A DNA stretch of 64,000 nt, from positions 186,001 to 250,000 of the forward strand of contig NZ_LT629787.1 in NCBI RefSeq assembly GCF_900105655.1. Reading direction: 5' to 3'. Below the pieces are notes generated by a model, which did not search any database, was not told where the DNA came from, and saw only the letters and a program-made list of their open reading frames with translations. Of this stretch, positions 36,629 through 46,050 are shown in pieces (the first letter of the stretch is position 1; the number at the start of each line of letters is the position of its first letter). A program made the translations under genes and the position numbers. Origin of the DNA: Halopseudomonas salegens. GTDB taxonomy: Bacteria > Pseudomonadota > Gammaproteobacteria > Pseudomonadales > Pseudomonadaceae.

Positions 36629-36890
36629 ATGCCCAGGATGGGTCGAGTGGTATTGCCGAACTACCCGCACCACGTAGTGCAGCGGGGCCATAATCGTCAA
36701 GTGGTGTTTGCTTGCGAGGATGACTTTCAGCGCTACCTGTCAGATATGCGGGAGTTGAAAGAGGCCTTTCAAATCAAGCTTTATGCATGGTGCCTGATGA
36801 CCAATCATGTGCATCTTCTCGTCTGCCCAGAAAGCGCGGCAGGCCTTGGCCAGTTTATGAAATCGCTGGCAGCCAGAGCTACGCGCGAGG
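36629..36890 (+). pseudogene. REP-associated (RAYT, Y1-type) transposase, 5' part only
   Basis: About 87 codons of a Y1 transposase of the RAYT/IS200-like group: PNYPHHVVQRGHNRQVVF at the N-terminus and the metal-binding HUH-type motif TNHVHLLV near residue 53. AAGGAGG precedes the ATG. The gene is interrupted after SLAARATRE by the IS256 element, and the missing catalytic Tyr part is not found on the other side. Confidence 0.85.
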
Positions 36891-38180
36891 GTGTTCAAAA
36901 CTCTGTGTCACCGACAGCAGCGTCACAGACTGATGTATTCGTCCAGGCGCTCGGGGAAGTGGATGGCCATCTGCGACAGCGTCAGGTTCCAGTTCTGAAC
37001 GGGGTGGGTCCAGCGCTCGGATGCCTTGAGTATACCGGCATAGAACAGCTTCAGTAAGGCGTTCTCACTGGCAAAGCCGCCCTTGGTCTTGGTCAGCTTG
37101 CGGAACTGGCGATGCACAGCCTCCACCGCATTGGTGGTGTAAATCGCAGTGCGGACGTAATCGGGATATTTGAAGTAGGCCGATAGGGTTGGCCATTTGC
37201 CCCGCCAAGACTTGATCACCATTGGATATTTCTCGCCCCATTTGGCTTCCAGTTCATCGAGTGCGATTTCTGCGGCGTTCAGCGTTGCAGCCTTGTAGAC
37301 GGGCTTCAGATCAGCCATGAAGGCTTTCTGGTTTTTCGATGCGACATACTTCAGCGAGTTGCGGATCTGGTGAATCACGCAATGCTGGATTTCCGTTTTC
37401 GGGTAAATGCTCTCGATGGCTTCCGGGAAGCCTTTCAGGCCATCTACACAGGCGATCAGGATGTCCTTAACGCCACGATTGTAGAGGTCTGTCAGCACGG
37501 AGAGCCAGTGATGGGCGCCTTCCTGGTCGGACAGATACAGGCCAAGCAGCTCCTTCTTTCCCTCGATGTTCAGGGCGAGAATGGTGTAGATGGCCTTGCT
37601 GACGTAACGCCCGTTTTCCTTGATTTTGTAGTGAATGGCGTCAAGCCAGACAATTGGATAGATGACTTCAAGATCACGCTCTCGCCATGCCTGTAGCTCT
37701 GGCAGAAGTTTGTCGGTGACAGCATTGATGGTGCCGTTGGACAGCTCAATATCATATAACTCAGCAATGTGAGCGCGGATGTCCTGGTAGCTGTTGCCGA
37801 GCGCAAACAGGGCCAGGATTTTGCGCTCCAGCTCATCGGTCAGGTGCGTCTGGTGTTTCTTGATAAGCTGGGGCTCGAAGGTGCCGCTGCGGTCACGGGG
37901 CGTCTTCAATTCGAAGCTGCCGACGGGGCCTTTCATGGTCTTGCCAGTCGTGCCATTCTTGCGGTTCGGCGTGGCTTCTTTGGCAAGATGATTGTCCAAC
38001 TCAGCCTGCATGGCGGCTTCGGTGAGTTGCTTGATCAACGGCGTGAGAATGCCGTCTTTACCGGTCAAATCCTGGCCGTCACGCAGGGCTTGCAGGGCGG
38101 CGTCAATGTCGAATGTGGGTTTGCTCATGGTTCACCTCTCTGATGAGTAGATTAAAGAGGTGACACAGAATTATGAACAC
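36891..38180 (-). mobile_element. Complete IS256-family insertion sequence
   Basis: 1290 bases bounded by imperfect 22-base inverted repeats (36891-36912 and 38159-38180; 20 of 22 positions match). Both begin GTGTTCA and end TCTGTGTCACC. It holds one intact transposase gene on the minus strand. The flanking bases, ACGCGCGAGG on the left and TACAGATGTT on the right, share no 8-9 base duplication, although IS256 elements normally create one. The interrupted RAYT gene does not resume on the right, so sequence was lost or joined from elsewhere. Confidence 0.92.
36923..38128 (-). CDS. IS256-family transposase
   Basis: 401 residues, full length for a mutator-type transposase. N-terminal DNA-binding region, then the DDE domain: YPIVWLDAIHYK carries the first Asp, LIACVDGLKGFPEAI the second, and the motif TTNAVEAVHRQFRK the catalytic Glu. 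There is no internal stop, so the element may be active. Its own ATG lies about 50 bases inside the right inverted repeat. Confidence 0.95.
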   Translation of the reverse strand: MSKPTFDIDAALQALRDGQDLTGKDGILTPLIKQLTEAAMQAELDNHLAKEATPNRKNGTTGKTMKGPVGSFELKTPRDRSGTFEPQLIKKHQTHLTDELERKILALFALGNSYQDIRAHIAELYDIELSNGTINAVTDKLLPELQAWRERDLEVIYPIVWLDAIHYKIKENGRYVSKAIYTILALNIEGKKELLGLYLSDQEGAHHWLSVLTDLYNRGVKDILIACVDGLKGFPEAIESIYPKTEIQHCVIHQIRNSLKYVASKNQKAFMADLKPVYKAATLNAAEIALDELEAKWGEKYPMVIKSWRGKWPTLSAYFKYPDYVRTAIYTTNAVEAVHRQFRKLTKTKGGFASENALLKLFYAGILKASERWTHPVQNWNLTLSQMAIHFPERLDEYISL

Positions 38181-38601
38181 TACAGATGTTTGGCGCTACG
38201 ACGGCAGTATCTGGCGACAGTGCGACTTCCCGAGCAATGAGCAACTGGGAACAGTGACGGTTGCCCCCGATGGCAAGGTCTATATCTCCGGTGAAGGCGG
38301 CAGCCTGTGGGTGGGGGAGACGGATACCTGGGAGCGGGTTGGTGGCTTGGGCTCCAGTATTCTGTTCAACGACAGTGTGTGGTTCGACGGCATGCTGTGG
38401 CTCAGCTCTGATTACCAGCTACGGGTCTGGGATGGCCAGCGGTTACGCCGTCCCACGCATAACGGCAAGGATATTACCCACGCAGGCTTTCTGGATGCCT
38501 ATGACGGTCTACTGGTGGCGGCCACCCGGCATGAGGTTCATGCCTATGACGGCAGCAACTGGCACTGCCTGGTCAAACCGTATCACCAGGGAGAGAGCTG
38601 A
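38173..38601 (+). pseudogene. 3' remnant of a propeller-like gene, now starting inside the IS256 end
   Basis: 142-codon frame. The ATG and the first two codons come from the right inverted repeat of the IS256 element; the genuine sequence begins at TDVWRYDGSIW. Repeats of the form VWRYDGS, VWFDG, VWDGQ and AYDGSNWHCL suggest blades of a beta-propeller. The start of the original gene is missing. The stop lies 16 bases before the second ankyrin lipoprotein, so this was perhaps part of another effector-immunity unit. Whether the hybrid is expressed is unknown. Confidence 0.6.
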
Positions 38602-38617
38602 TGGGGGCGAGCTTTTA

Positions 38618-39472
38618 ATGAAAACAGCGCTATCAATCAAGGTGTCCATTCTACTGTCACGCCGCAACTGGCTGATTCTTGGCTTAACGCTTCTGCTCAC
38701 TGCCTGCTTTCCAGGCAGTGGCCAAGGTAGCCGTTTTATGAACCATTCATACCCCGCCAGCACCTTCTTCGAGGGCCACTATCTGCTGCTGGCCCGGGCG
38801 ATCGAACGCAACGACATGGCCCAGCTAAGGCAACTGGCAGAGGGGCAGGACCTAAGTCTTAAAGGCGAAAAGGACATGGACCTGATGTGGTTCGCTATCG
38901 CCAACGAAAACTTCGATGCCATCCAAACATTGGTGGAGTTGGGTGTTAATCCGGACGCACAAATAGCACAAGGCATCGGTAGCGCCTTGCAATTTACCTT
39001 CATGAAGCACGATGACACTCGTTACCTCAAGGCCATGCTCGACGGGGGGATCTCACCCAATCATCAACACCCACGGCAAGAGCTGATGCTTCAGCGTGGG
39101 GTTTTCGGCGGGCTGGAACATGTCAAGCTGTTGCTGGAACGTGGTACCCATATCGATGCCCGTGACAGCATTGGGGGAACTGCATTGCATAGTGCCACTA
39201 CAAGCGTGGAGCCTGATATTGCAATCTATCTTGTTAATCAAGGTGCCGACTTCAATACCTACAAAACAAATGGATCATCGGTAAGTTGGTCCGTATATCT
39301 ATCAGTTCAAGATATGCGCCCCGGCAACCCCATCCATACCCAATTCCTCGAACTTCGCGACCTGATGATCGAAAAGGGCGCCAAGTGGCCACCAGATTCG
39401 CCTATCGAGGTACGTGACCAGATGCGCGCCCGAGGCGAAAACCCGCCCGTTCCACCCGGACAGCCGCGCTGA
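38618..39472 (+). CDS. Second ankyrin-repeat lipoprotein, paralogue of the probable lipase immunity protein
   Basis: 284 residues from the ATG at 38618; the frame continues upstream to 38261 but that part is a shadow of the propeller remnant. Same architecture as 29712-30572: signal with LLTACF lipobox, then ankyrin-type repeats, and an almost identical C-terminus (GENPPVPPGQPR). The two differ mostly at the extreme N-terminus and in the repeat before the C-terminus (EPDIAIYLVNQGADFNTYK against KPDIAIYLVQQGAEFNTYT). No lipase gene precedes this copy, so it is an orphan that could protect against a related effector. Confidence 0.8.
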   Translation: MKTALSIKVSILLSRRNWLILGLTLLLTACFPGSGQGSRFMNHSYPASTFFEGHYLLLARAIERNDMAQLRQLAEGQDLSLKGEKDMDLMWFAIANENFDAIQTLVELGVNPDAQIAQGIGSALQFTFMKHDDTRYLKAMLDGGISPNHQHPRQELMLQRGVFGGLEHVKLLLERGTHIDARDSIGGTALHSATTSVEPDIAIYLVNQGADFNTYKTNGSSVSWSVYLSVQDMRPGNPIHTQFLELRDLMIEKGAKWPPDSPIEVRDQMRARGENPPVPPGQPR

Positions 39473-39712
39473 TCTAACCACTGTCGCGCAGCTTGCTCGT
39501 TTAACGGGGTGTTCATCATCGGTGGGCAGATCAGGCTGACACTACTATGATTAGGTTCGAAAACAATTGGGTGCTTCGGATAGACATCCGAGACGCAGCG
39601 AATACGGGCCGGAAGCAATGCAACGCCGTGTTCCGGGCGAGCCTATTTCCAACTGCGTTGATGTCCGGACTGAGTAGAGCGCTAGACCTAGCCTCGTGTA
39701 GTCATTGCCCAA

Positions 39713-40342
39713 TCAGTCGTGACGCAGTTCAGAGTCTGATGAGATCTCCTGCATCTGTTCGCGGCGCTGGTAAATCCGCTTGCTTAAAGCCAGCAACACT
39801 TCATCACGGGCTTCGCTGTATTCCGGCGAGTCTATATCTCGCAGAGCCATGTAACGCTCTTCAAGTCCTAGGATGCTGGCAGATAAGTTGTCGACATAAT
39901 CAGGGCCGAGATAACCGACCAATGCGCCTAGCCGTTGAATAGTGTGCCGGTACTTGGTCACAGCTTTCAGAAAGCCTTCAGGGTTCGACATGATGCTTTG
40001 TCCGATCAGCCAACGGAGATGCAAGGATTCAGCTCCATCTGTATACCCCATACATTCAAAAGCCACCTCCAGTGCCAGAGGGTGACCTTCCAGAACCATT
40101 TGTTCGAATTCAGGCGTCCTTTCCGTTATGGGGTGAGTTGCCTGTTGGCTGAAATACTGCATCAGGGCTTGCTGTGTAATCTTGCTTGGTGCACTGGTAA
40201 AGGCTTCAAAAGCCGCCAGCGTTTTTTCAGAGTCGCTTTTGGCTGCATTGGCAAACGGGCTTATCAGGCCTGCGGCCAGCATGAACACAAGCAAAACGAG
40301 TCCTGGCAACACTGGGCGAGTCGGTGCTTGCATTCTGGTCAT
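39713..40342 (-). CDS. Exported partner of the DUF5675 protein
   Basis: 209 residues with a signal peptide: hydrophobic VLPGLVLLVFMLAAGLI and a likely cut at ANA-AKS near residue 34. The mature part is helical and has no recognised family. The start overlaps the DUF5675 stop by four bases (ATGA); a second ATG at 40333 is possible. A periplasmic protein coupled to a possible wall- or envelope-active protein at the border of a T6SS island may be an immunity protein; this is inference. The 240 bases between this stop and the ankyrin gene hold only small hairpins. Confidence 0.65.
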   Translation of the reverse strand: MTRMQAPTRPVLPGLVLLVFMLAAGLISPFANAAKSDSEKTLAAFEAFTSAPSKITQQALMQYFSQQATHPITERTPEFEQMVLEGHPLALEVAFECMGYTDGAESLHLRWLIGQSIMSNPEGFLKAVTKYRHTIQRLGALVGYLGPDYVDNLSASILGLEERYMALRDIDSPEYSEARDEVLLALSKRIYQRREQMQEISSDSELRHD

Positions 40343-40743
40343 TTGGATTGCTCGCTAATTTCAACGAAGATGATGCCAGCATCGACGGCTGCGGCCATGA
40401 TTTTGTCCAAAGCGATTCTACTGCTCCCTACAGAATTTTGACCTTTAGACGTGCCTGGCAGTATGCAGCCATCTGTGTCGTCAGGAAAATTGCCACGGTG
40501 TATTTGAATGGCTGAGCGCTCAGGAACATGATGAAGTTGAATGGTGTCGTGAGACCACTTCGAGGTTTCTGCTTTGCGGATAAAGGCCGTATATTGGCCT
40601 GCAGGTATGCAGCTAATAAATTCCTGATTATCTTTCCAGGGTAGCTCTAACGCATATCCGATTTTAATGCCGTTGAGATACAGATCGCTGATAAATGATT
40701 CTGCTGTTTCCGTCGTTCTGACGAGCTTGATTCTACATCCCAT
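40339..40743 (-). CDS. DUF5675 family protein
   Basis: 134 residues. The family pattern is visible: an N-terminal strand, YALELPWKDN near residue 31, IPAGQYTAFI near 46, and the conserved AIQIHRGNFPDDTDGCILPG near 78-97 with His, Asp and Cys that could be a catalytic set. DUF5675 proteins occur in phage and T6SS neighbourhoods and resemble a peptidoglycan-related fold, but the activity is not established. No signal peptide. AAGGAG lies seven bases before the ATG at 40743. Followed, with overlap, by an exported protein. Confidence 0.75.
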   Translation of the reverse strand: MGCRIKLVRTTETAESFISDLYLNGIKIGYALELPWKDNQEFISCIPAGQYTAFIRKAETSKWSHDTIQLHHVPERSAIQIHRGNFPDDTDGCILPGTSKGQNSVGSSRIALDKIMAAAVDAGIIFVEISEQSK

Positions 40744-40840
40744 GTGAAACTCCTTTTATGTTTTATGGCATCCTGCCTTTGTCGGTTTAATCTACATGAT
40801 GGAGCATCAATCGAGCAAGCTGGCGGCCTTGTTTTAATGT

Positions 40841-41779
40841 TTGACGGAGCTGGGTGACAGTACAATCAGCAGACAATTGGACGCGAAACCAACGAGGTGC
40901 GGCTGTGGCTATACTGGGCCTGCAAGGGGCGAGTTTTTTTCGCTGATCAAGAATACGGCCAGAAATTTCATCGATGATGACATGTCTACCTACGCGGCAG
41001 CCTTGTCATACCGGGCCCTGTTCGCGCTGTTCCCGTTTCTGCTTTTTCTCATCGCAATGCTGAGCTTCCTCAATCTGGGCGACGTTTTCGACCGGATGCG
41101 GGAGCAGACGCTGCTGGTGCTGCCGCCCACCACGCATGACCTGATTGATACTGTCATCAGCGACCTGCAGGACAGCAACAACAGCATTTTTTCGGTGGCC
41201 ATACTGATCGCCATCGGGGTTGCATCCAAGGGCATTCGCTCGCTGATGAACGCGATGAACAAGGCATACAACATCACCGAATCCAGGCCGGCCTGGAAGC
41301 TGTTGTTGTTGTCCGTGGTGTATACCATCGGGGTTGCCGTGATGCTGTTGTTCGCTACCGCCCTGATGGTTGTTGGGCCGCAGACGATCGAGTGGCTGGG
41401 TGCCTGGGTGGGGGTCGGCGAACTGGCGGTTACACTCTGGGCTTTGCTGCGTTGGCCGTTGGCAGTCGTTTTGCTGATGCTGGTGGTCGCCATTCTTTAT
41501 TACCTGATGCCGAATGCAGAGCAGAAATTCCGCTTTATCACTCCGGGTTCAGTGGTTGCAGTCATTATCTGGATAGCCGCATCCGTAGGGCTCAGCATCT
41601 ATGTGAGCAATTTCGGCAATTACGATGTGATGTATGGCGGTATTGGCGCCATCATTGTGCTGATGTTCTTCTTCTACATTTCGTCGGCCGTTCTGCTGCT
41701 GGGGGCGGAGTTGAATGCCACCATCGAACATGCTTCGGTTCAGGGCAAGGACCAGGGCGACAGGCTGATTGAGCCATGA
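40841..41779 (+). CDS. YihY/BrkB-type inner-membrane protein
   Basis: 312 residues with about six membrane helices in the pattern of the YihY family (old name RNase BN, now known to be wrong). The signature TYAAALSYRALFALFPFLLFL follows an N-terminal amphipathic helix. Also seen are GGIGAIIVLMFFFYISSAVLLLGAELNA near the C-terminus. The start is uncertain: the TTG at 40841 opens the frame but has no clear ribosome site; the ATG at 40982 would remove the conserved N-terminal helix. Function is unknown. Confidence 0.8.
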   Translation: MTELGDSTISRQLDAKPTRCGCGYTGPARGEFFSLIKNTARNFIDDDMSTYAAALSYRALFALFPFLLFLIAMLSFLNLGDVFDRMREQTLLVLPPTTHDLIDTVISDLQDSNNSIFSVAILIAIGVASKGIRSLMNAMNKAYNITESRPAWKLLLLSVVYTIGVAVMLLFATALMVVGPQTIEWLGAWVGVGELAVTLWALLRWPLAVVLLMLVVAILYYLMPNAEQKFRFITPGSVVAVIIWIAASVGLSIYVSNFGNYDVMYGGIGAIIVLMFFFYISSAVLLLGAELNATIEHASVQGKDQGDRLIEP

Positions 41780-41879
41780 AGAGGCTTGCGGTTGGTCATT
41801 CTGGCCGAAAGGGTATAGGTTAGTTGTCTACCCGAAAACTATCTGCTGAATAGCGCAGTTAGTCAGGAGCTTTGTTTTT

Positions 41880-42845
41880 ATGTTGGCATTTTCCAATCCG
41901 GTGGGTGCCGGAACTCTCTGGTTCCATAATCTGACCACCGCCGAGGGTACCCCGGTAGCCTACGATCCCCAGGCTCGAACCTTCTTGCCCATGCCGCCAT
42001 TCTGCGCCAATCGCGAGATCATTGGCTGTAACTGGATTGCCCCGGAGGAAGGAGCCTTTTGCCGTGCCTGTGCCATGACGGCACTGGCGCCGGACCCGAC
42101 GCTTCCCAACGCCATGGAGAACTGGGCCGTGACCGAGGCCGCCAAGCGCTGGGTGCTGGATAATTTCGGTCGCTGGCACTGGTTCCGGCCGGAAGATTCT
42201 GGCATGCGGCCCATCTTCCATATGCTTGCCGATGGGCACACGCTGGCCGCCATGGGGCATGGCGATGGCGTGGTAACCATCAGCGTCTCCGAGGCTGACC
42301 CGGTGGTGCGGGTTACGCGCAGAGAAGCCCTGTACGAGCCTTACCGGACCATGATCGGGCATATGCGTCATGAGATTGCGCATATGCTGTGGTGGCGGCT
42401 GAGCTTGCGGGAGGACTTTCTGCTCGCCTTCCGGGACATGTTTGGTGATGAACGCACCGACTACACGGCTGCGCTGCAAAAACATTTCGATCAGGGCCCA
42501 CCGCAAGACTGGGAGCTGTTTTACCTGACCTCATACGCCTCATCGCACCCCCATGAAGACTGGGCCGAAACCGCCGCGCATCTGTTGCATCTGACGGATA
42601 TAACCGACAGTTTCGTGGCCACCGGGCTGACCTCCCCAGAGCTGCCCCGGCACAACTGGGACCCTTACTCAGAGCCTGATTGCGCCTTGCTGATCAATGT
42701 TGCGACTGCACTGGCTGCGCGGGTCAATCACATCAACCGATCAATGGGCCTGTCCGACCTTTATCCCTTTGCGCTGTCGGAAACCGCCCATCGCAAGCTG
42801 GCCTTTGTACATGGTTGGCTGCGCCGCGGGGCCCTGGGGTTCTGA
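41880..42845 (+). CDS. Putative zinc-binding metallopeptidase (Peptidase_Mx-like)
   Basis: 321 residues. The N-terminus has Cys pairs that fit a zinc ribbon (CANR, GCNW, FCRACAM at about residues 41-65). The motif RHEIAHMLWW near residue 160 is a HExxH zinc site and HEDWAETAAHLLH near residue 222 supplies a further His/Glu. The protein lacks a signal peptide. This family often lies near yihY in pseudomonads, as here. The substrate is unknown. Confidence 0.8.
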   Translation: MLAFSNPVGAGTLWFHNLTTAEGTPVAYDPQARTFLPMPPFCANREIIGCNWIAPEEGAFCRACAMTALAPDPTLPNAMENWAVTEAAKRWVLDNFGRWHWFRPEDSGMRPIFHMLADGHTLAAMGHGDGVVTISVSEADPVVRVTRREALYEPYRTMIGHMRHEIAHMLWWRLSLREDFLLAFRDMFGDERTDYTAALQKHFDQGPPQDWELFYLTSYASSHPHEDWAETAAHLLHLTDITDSFVATGLTSPELPRHNWDPYSEPDCALLINVATALAARVNHINRSMGLSDLYPFALSETAHRKLAFVHGWLRRGALGF

Positions 42846-43068
42846 CCGGCTTTTTCCCTTTATCCCATGGTTGGTCTATAGTGGTTTGTAGCCAGATTCC
42901 ATTTATACCGCAGTTTACTGGCTCGATCATGCAGCCTGGGCGCACTTGAAACAGCCCGGTTGCCAGCTAGCTTATCCCCTCTTGACAATACTGTTTGCGG
43001 CTGAGGTCACCTGGTGATGTCAGTCTGGTTTGGGTTTGTGGTGAGGAGACTATTCAGGAGTACGTCGC

Positions 43069-44376
43069 ATGTCGATTACAAGTGAAACTGAATTATCTCA
43101 AGAAGTACTGGCCTGGCGTGACGAATCCATGGATTCGGTGAAAGGCACCGAAACCCCCAAGGATCCGAACAAGGGCTATATCGCACTGCTTGGCTGGAGT
43201 GTGAATGCCATCAAGGCAGCGCAAAAATTCGATCGCCGTTATATCGTCGTCGCGCCGGATTGGGCTGCGGATTTCTGTACGGCTAACAACATTCCTTTCA
43301 TCCAGTGGGATTTTATTCGTTTGAATGATCGCTCGCTGGAGATCGCCGAAAAGCTGCTGGCTGAAGGCGTCGATGTCGCCATCCCGCTGTTTGAAGAGAC
43401 CGTTGAGTGGTCCGGTGCCATCAACTCCGTTTTGCTGAAGAATCCGCGGATGTACGGGCAGTCCATCCTGTTCCGTGACAAGGCGCTGATGAAGCGTCGC
43501 GCCCAGCTTGGCGGTATTCGTGTCGGGATTTTCGAAGAAGCCCACGAGAAAGAAGACATCGTCCGCTTTATGAAGCGCGTCAACCAGACCCTGCTCAAGC
43601 TGGATGGCGACCCGGATGACCCGATTCACGTCAAAGCCTTCGACAAGGCCGGCTGCCTGGGCCACCGGATGATCCGCAAGATCGAAGAGATCGACAGCAT
43701 CCCGGCCGAGGAATATCCCCTGCTGATGGAAAGTCACCTGGATGGTTGGGAATTCGCCGTCGAGGCCTGGATTCACGATGGCAAGATCAAGTTCCTCAAC
43801 ATTTCTGAATACGTGACCCTGGGGTACTCGGTATTCGTCCCCGCTACGGCAGAGCTGGAGAGCTGGCGGCCGGCAATCACCAAACAGATCGAGTTGCTGA
43901 TCAAGACCTTCGACATCCAGTTTGGCCTGATTCACCCCGAGTACTTCGTCACCGCTGACGGTGAAATGTACTTTGGTGAAGTGGCCTATCGTCCGCCGGG
44001 GTTCAAGGCGTTTGAGTTGATCGAGCGCGCTTACGGATTCAATGCCTACCAGGCATCCATGCTGGTATTCGACCCGAAAAGCACGAAAGAAGAAGTCGAC
44101 GCCTTCTTCCCCCGCGAAGTGGAAGATGCCAAGGGCTATGCGGGTTGTTTCGGCGTCTATCCACGCCGCCGTGTGGTCAGCAAACTGGAAATGCCGCCGG
44201 AAACGATCGAACATCCCTACTTTGAATCGCACGAACTGGTCGCGCCGGCAGAAGAGACCGTTCCAGACCGGTCAGCCTTTGGCACCCACTGGGGTCTGAT
44301 CTTCTTCTTCGGCGATGATCCGATCAAGATGCGGGATCTGTTGAAAGCTCAGGAAGATCTGGACTTTTACGTCTAG
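43069..44376 (+). CDS. ATP-grasp domain protein
   Basis: 435 residues. The N-terminal Rossmann-like part is followed by an ATP-grasp fold: the pattern from FRDKALMKRRAQLGGIRVG through EEYPLLMESHLDGWEFAVEAW and FGLIHPEYFVTADGEMYFGEVAYRPPG has the order of nucleotide-binding and metal-binding strands (Glu and Asn/Arg) seen in carboxylate-amine ligases. The substrate cannot be told. CAGGAG precedes the ATG at 43069. The 223 bases upstream contain no other gene. A hairpin terminator follows. Confidence 0.78.
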   Translation: MSITSETELSQEVLAWRDESMDSVKGTETPKDPNKGYIALLGWSVNAIKAAQKFDRRYIVVAPDWAADFCTANNIPFIQWDFIRLNDRSLEIAEKLLAEGVDVAIPLFEETVEWSGAINSVLLKNPRMYGQSILFRDKALMKRRAQLGGIRVGIFEEAHEKEDIVRFMKRVNQTLLKLDGDPDDPIHVKAFDKAGCLGHRMIRKIEEIDSIPAEEYPLLMESHLDGWEFAVEAWIHDGKIKFLNISEYVTLGYSVFVPATAELESWRPAITKQIELLIKTFDIQFGLIHPEYFVTADGEMYFGEVAYRPPGFKAFELIERAYGFNAYQASMLVFDPKSTKEEVDAFFPREVEDAKGYAGCFGVYPRRRVVSKLEMPPETIEHPYFESHELVAPAEETVPDRSAFGTHWGLIFFFGDDPIKMRDLLKAQEDLDFYV

Positions 44377-44383
44377 CGAGAAG

Positions 44384-44411
44384 CCCGCCACCACCTTCCG
44401 GTTGTGGCGGG
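44384..44411. terminator. Bidirectional terminator-like hairpin
   Basis: CCCGCCACCACC (44384-44395) pairs with GGTTGTGGCGGG (44400-44411) with one mismatch over a TTCC loop. It lies between two convergent genes, 8 bases after the ATP-grasp stop and 8 bases from the chemotaxis receptor stop. T runs on both sides are weak. Confidence 0.65.
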
Positions 44412-44418
44412 AATACCG

Positions 44419-46050
44419 TCAACTGCTGCGAAACTCTGCCGCCATGTCCTGCAACTGTGCCGCCAGACGGGCCAACTCGGCGCTGCCTTCGGCGACATGC
44501 TGAGAGCCCGCGTGGTTCTCTTGTGCTATTCCCATAATCGACGACACATTACCGCTGACCTGATCAGCAACAACGGATTGCTGTTCAGCAGCGCTGGCAA
44601 TCTGGGTACCCATCTCGGTTACCTGATCCAGAGCGGCCGAAATGTCTCTGAGTTGCTCCGCGACTTTTTCCCCAAGAGCCCGTGTGTCCTCGACCTTTTC
44701 TCGTCCGGACTGCATGGCAGCCGTTGCCTCCTGGCTTTCCCGCTGCAGCGCACTGATGACTGTGGTGATTTCTTCAGTGGAATCCTGGGTTCGCTTGGCC
44801 AAAGACCGGACCTCGTCAGCCACTACCGCAAACCCTCGGCCTTGCTCACCGGCTCTGGCTGCTTCAATCGCCGCATTGAGAGCCAACAGATTGGTCTGGT
44901 CGGCAATCGAGGTAATGACCTCTACTACCTGGCGGATGTCTGAACTGCGTTGCGCCAGATTGGCAATGCTGTCAGCGATACGACCAATCTCCTCAGACAG
45001 CTCGGCCAGACCCCGGCTGCCGTCCTCGCCGAATTTCCGCCCCGTGTGGCTGAGCGTTTGGGCATTGGTCACCGCTGACTGGGTTTCGGTGGCGCTGCGC
45101 GATACGTCGGCAGCCGCAGCGGCCATCTCGTTCATGGCGACAGCTACCTGGTTGGTCTGCTCGGTCTGGGCTTCAATGTTCCTCTTTGTCTGTACGCTCA
45201 CAGAGGACATTTCCTCTGCCGCTGAGGCGGTTTCTTGAGAGGCGGCGGTCAAGCGTGAAAACACCTTGTCGATCCGGGCGACAACATCGTTAACGCTGAG
45301 CGCAACATCCGCAATCTCGTCTTTACCAATGACCGGCACCCTTACCGACAGGTCAGAGTGATGGGCAAGCTCATCCATGGACTTCCGTAACGCTTCCAGC
45401 GGCGTTTTGATCGAGCGGTACATCAGCAAGCCATACCCAACCAGGAGCAGCAACATCAAGGCAGTGGTACCGATATAGATGCGGTTGGATTGGGCATACA
45501 GTCGGGCCACCTGGTCCCTGGCTACGCCGGCTTCGTCGATCTGCAGGGCGACCAGTTCGGAGATCTTGTCCGTTACCGGATCTATGGCCAGGTACAGCGG
45601 TTCGATGCTGCTGTGCAATTCTTGTTCAGCGCTGCCAGGGTAGCGCGACAGCTGCGACAGGGCTGTTTCGATTTCGCGATTGGCCGGGCGAAACAGCGCC
45701 TGGGTCTGATCGACAAGGGTGCGCTCTGTGGCCGTTAATTCGGTAGCCAGGTATTCCTGCCAGCGGCTATCAATCAATTGCCGGGCCTGAGTGATCTGCT
45801 CGGCAGCCTCGCGGCCACTTACCATGCCGGCATTGGCCTTGTTCACCGCATCAATGACCAATACTGCGTAATTGTCCGAAATGTCTTTCAGATCCTGCAG
45901 AGGAACGACGCGGTCGCTATAGATACCGGTGACGCCGGCGTTGATATTCTTGAAAACCAGCAAGCCGTAGAGGGAAAGGCACAGCATTGCGGCCAGGGGA
46001 GTAACGATAACGACAATCAGACGATTTTTGATCGACAACAAATTAAGCAC
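44419..46050 (-). CDS. Methyl-accepting chemotaxis protein
   Basis: 543 residues. N-terminal membrane helix ([20 protein letters not shown]), a periplasmic four-helix-bundle type sensor of about 150 residues, a second helix ([16 protein letters not shown]), a HAMP domain, and the cytoplasmic signalling domain with the hairpin tip [20 protein letters not shown] followed by [18 protein letters not shown]. The frame has no ATG near the start; the GTG at 46050 with GGAGA seven bases upstream is chosen over the TTG at 46077. Ligand unknown. Confidence 0.93.
   Translation of the reverse strand: MLNLLSIKNRLIVVIVTPLAAMLCLSLYGLLVFKNINAGVTGIYSDRVVPLQDLKDISDNYAVLVIDAVNKANAGMVSGREAAEQITQARQLIDSRWQEYLATELTATERTLVDQTQALFRPANREIETALSQLSRYPGSAEQELHSSIEPLYLAIDPVTDKISELVALQIDEAGVARDQVARLYAQSNRIYIGTTALMLLLLVGYGLLMYRSIKTPLEALRKSMDELAHHSDLSVRVPVIGKDEIADVALSVNDVVARIDKVFSRLTAASQETASAAEEMSSVSVQTKRNIEAQTEQTNQVAVAMNEMAAAAADVSRSATETQSAVTNAQTLSHTGRKFGEDGSRGLAELSEEIGRIADSIANLAQRSSDIRQVVEVITSIADQTNLLALNAAIEAARAGEQGRGFAVVADEVRSLAKRTQDSTEEITTVISALQRESQEATAAMQSGREKVEDTRALGEKVAEQLRDISAALDQVTEMGTQIASAAEQQSVVADQVSGNVSSIMGIAQENHAGSQHVAEGSAELARLAAQLQDMAAEFRSS

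Noticed and set aside
43093..44232. Minus-strand frame of 379 codons opposite the ATP-grasp gene
   Set aside because: Shadow of a gene with recognisable fold motifs and ribosome site.
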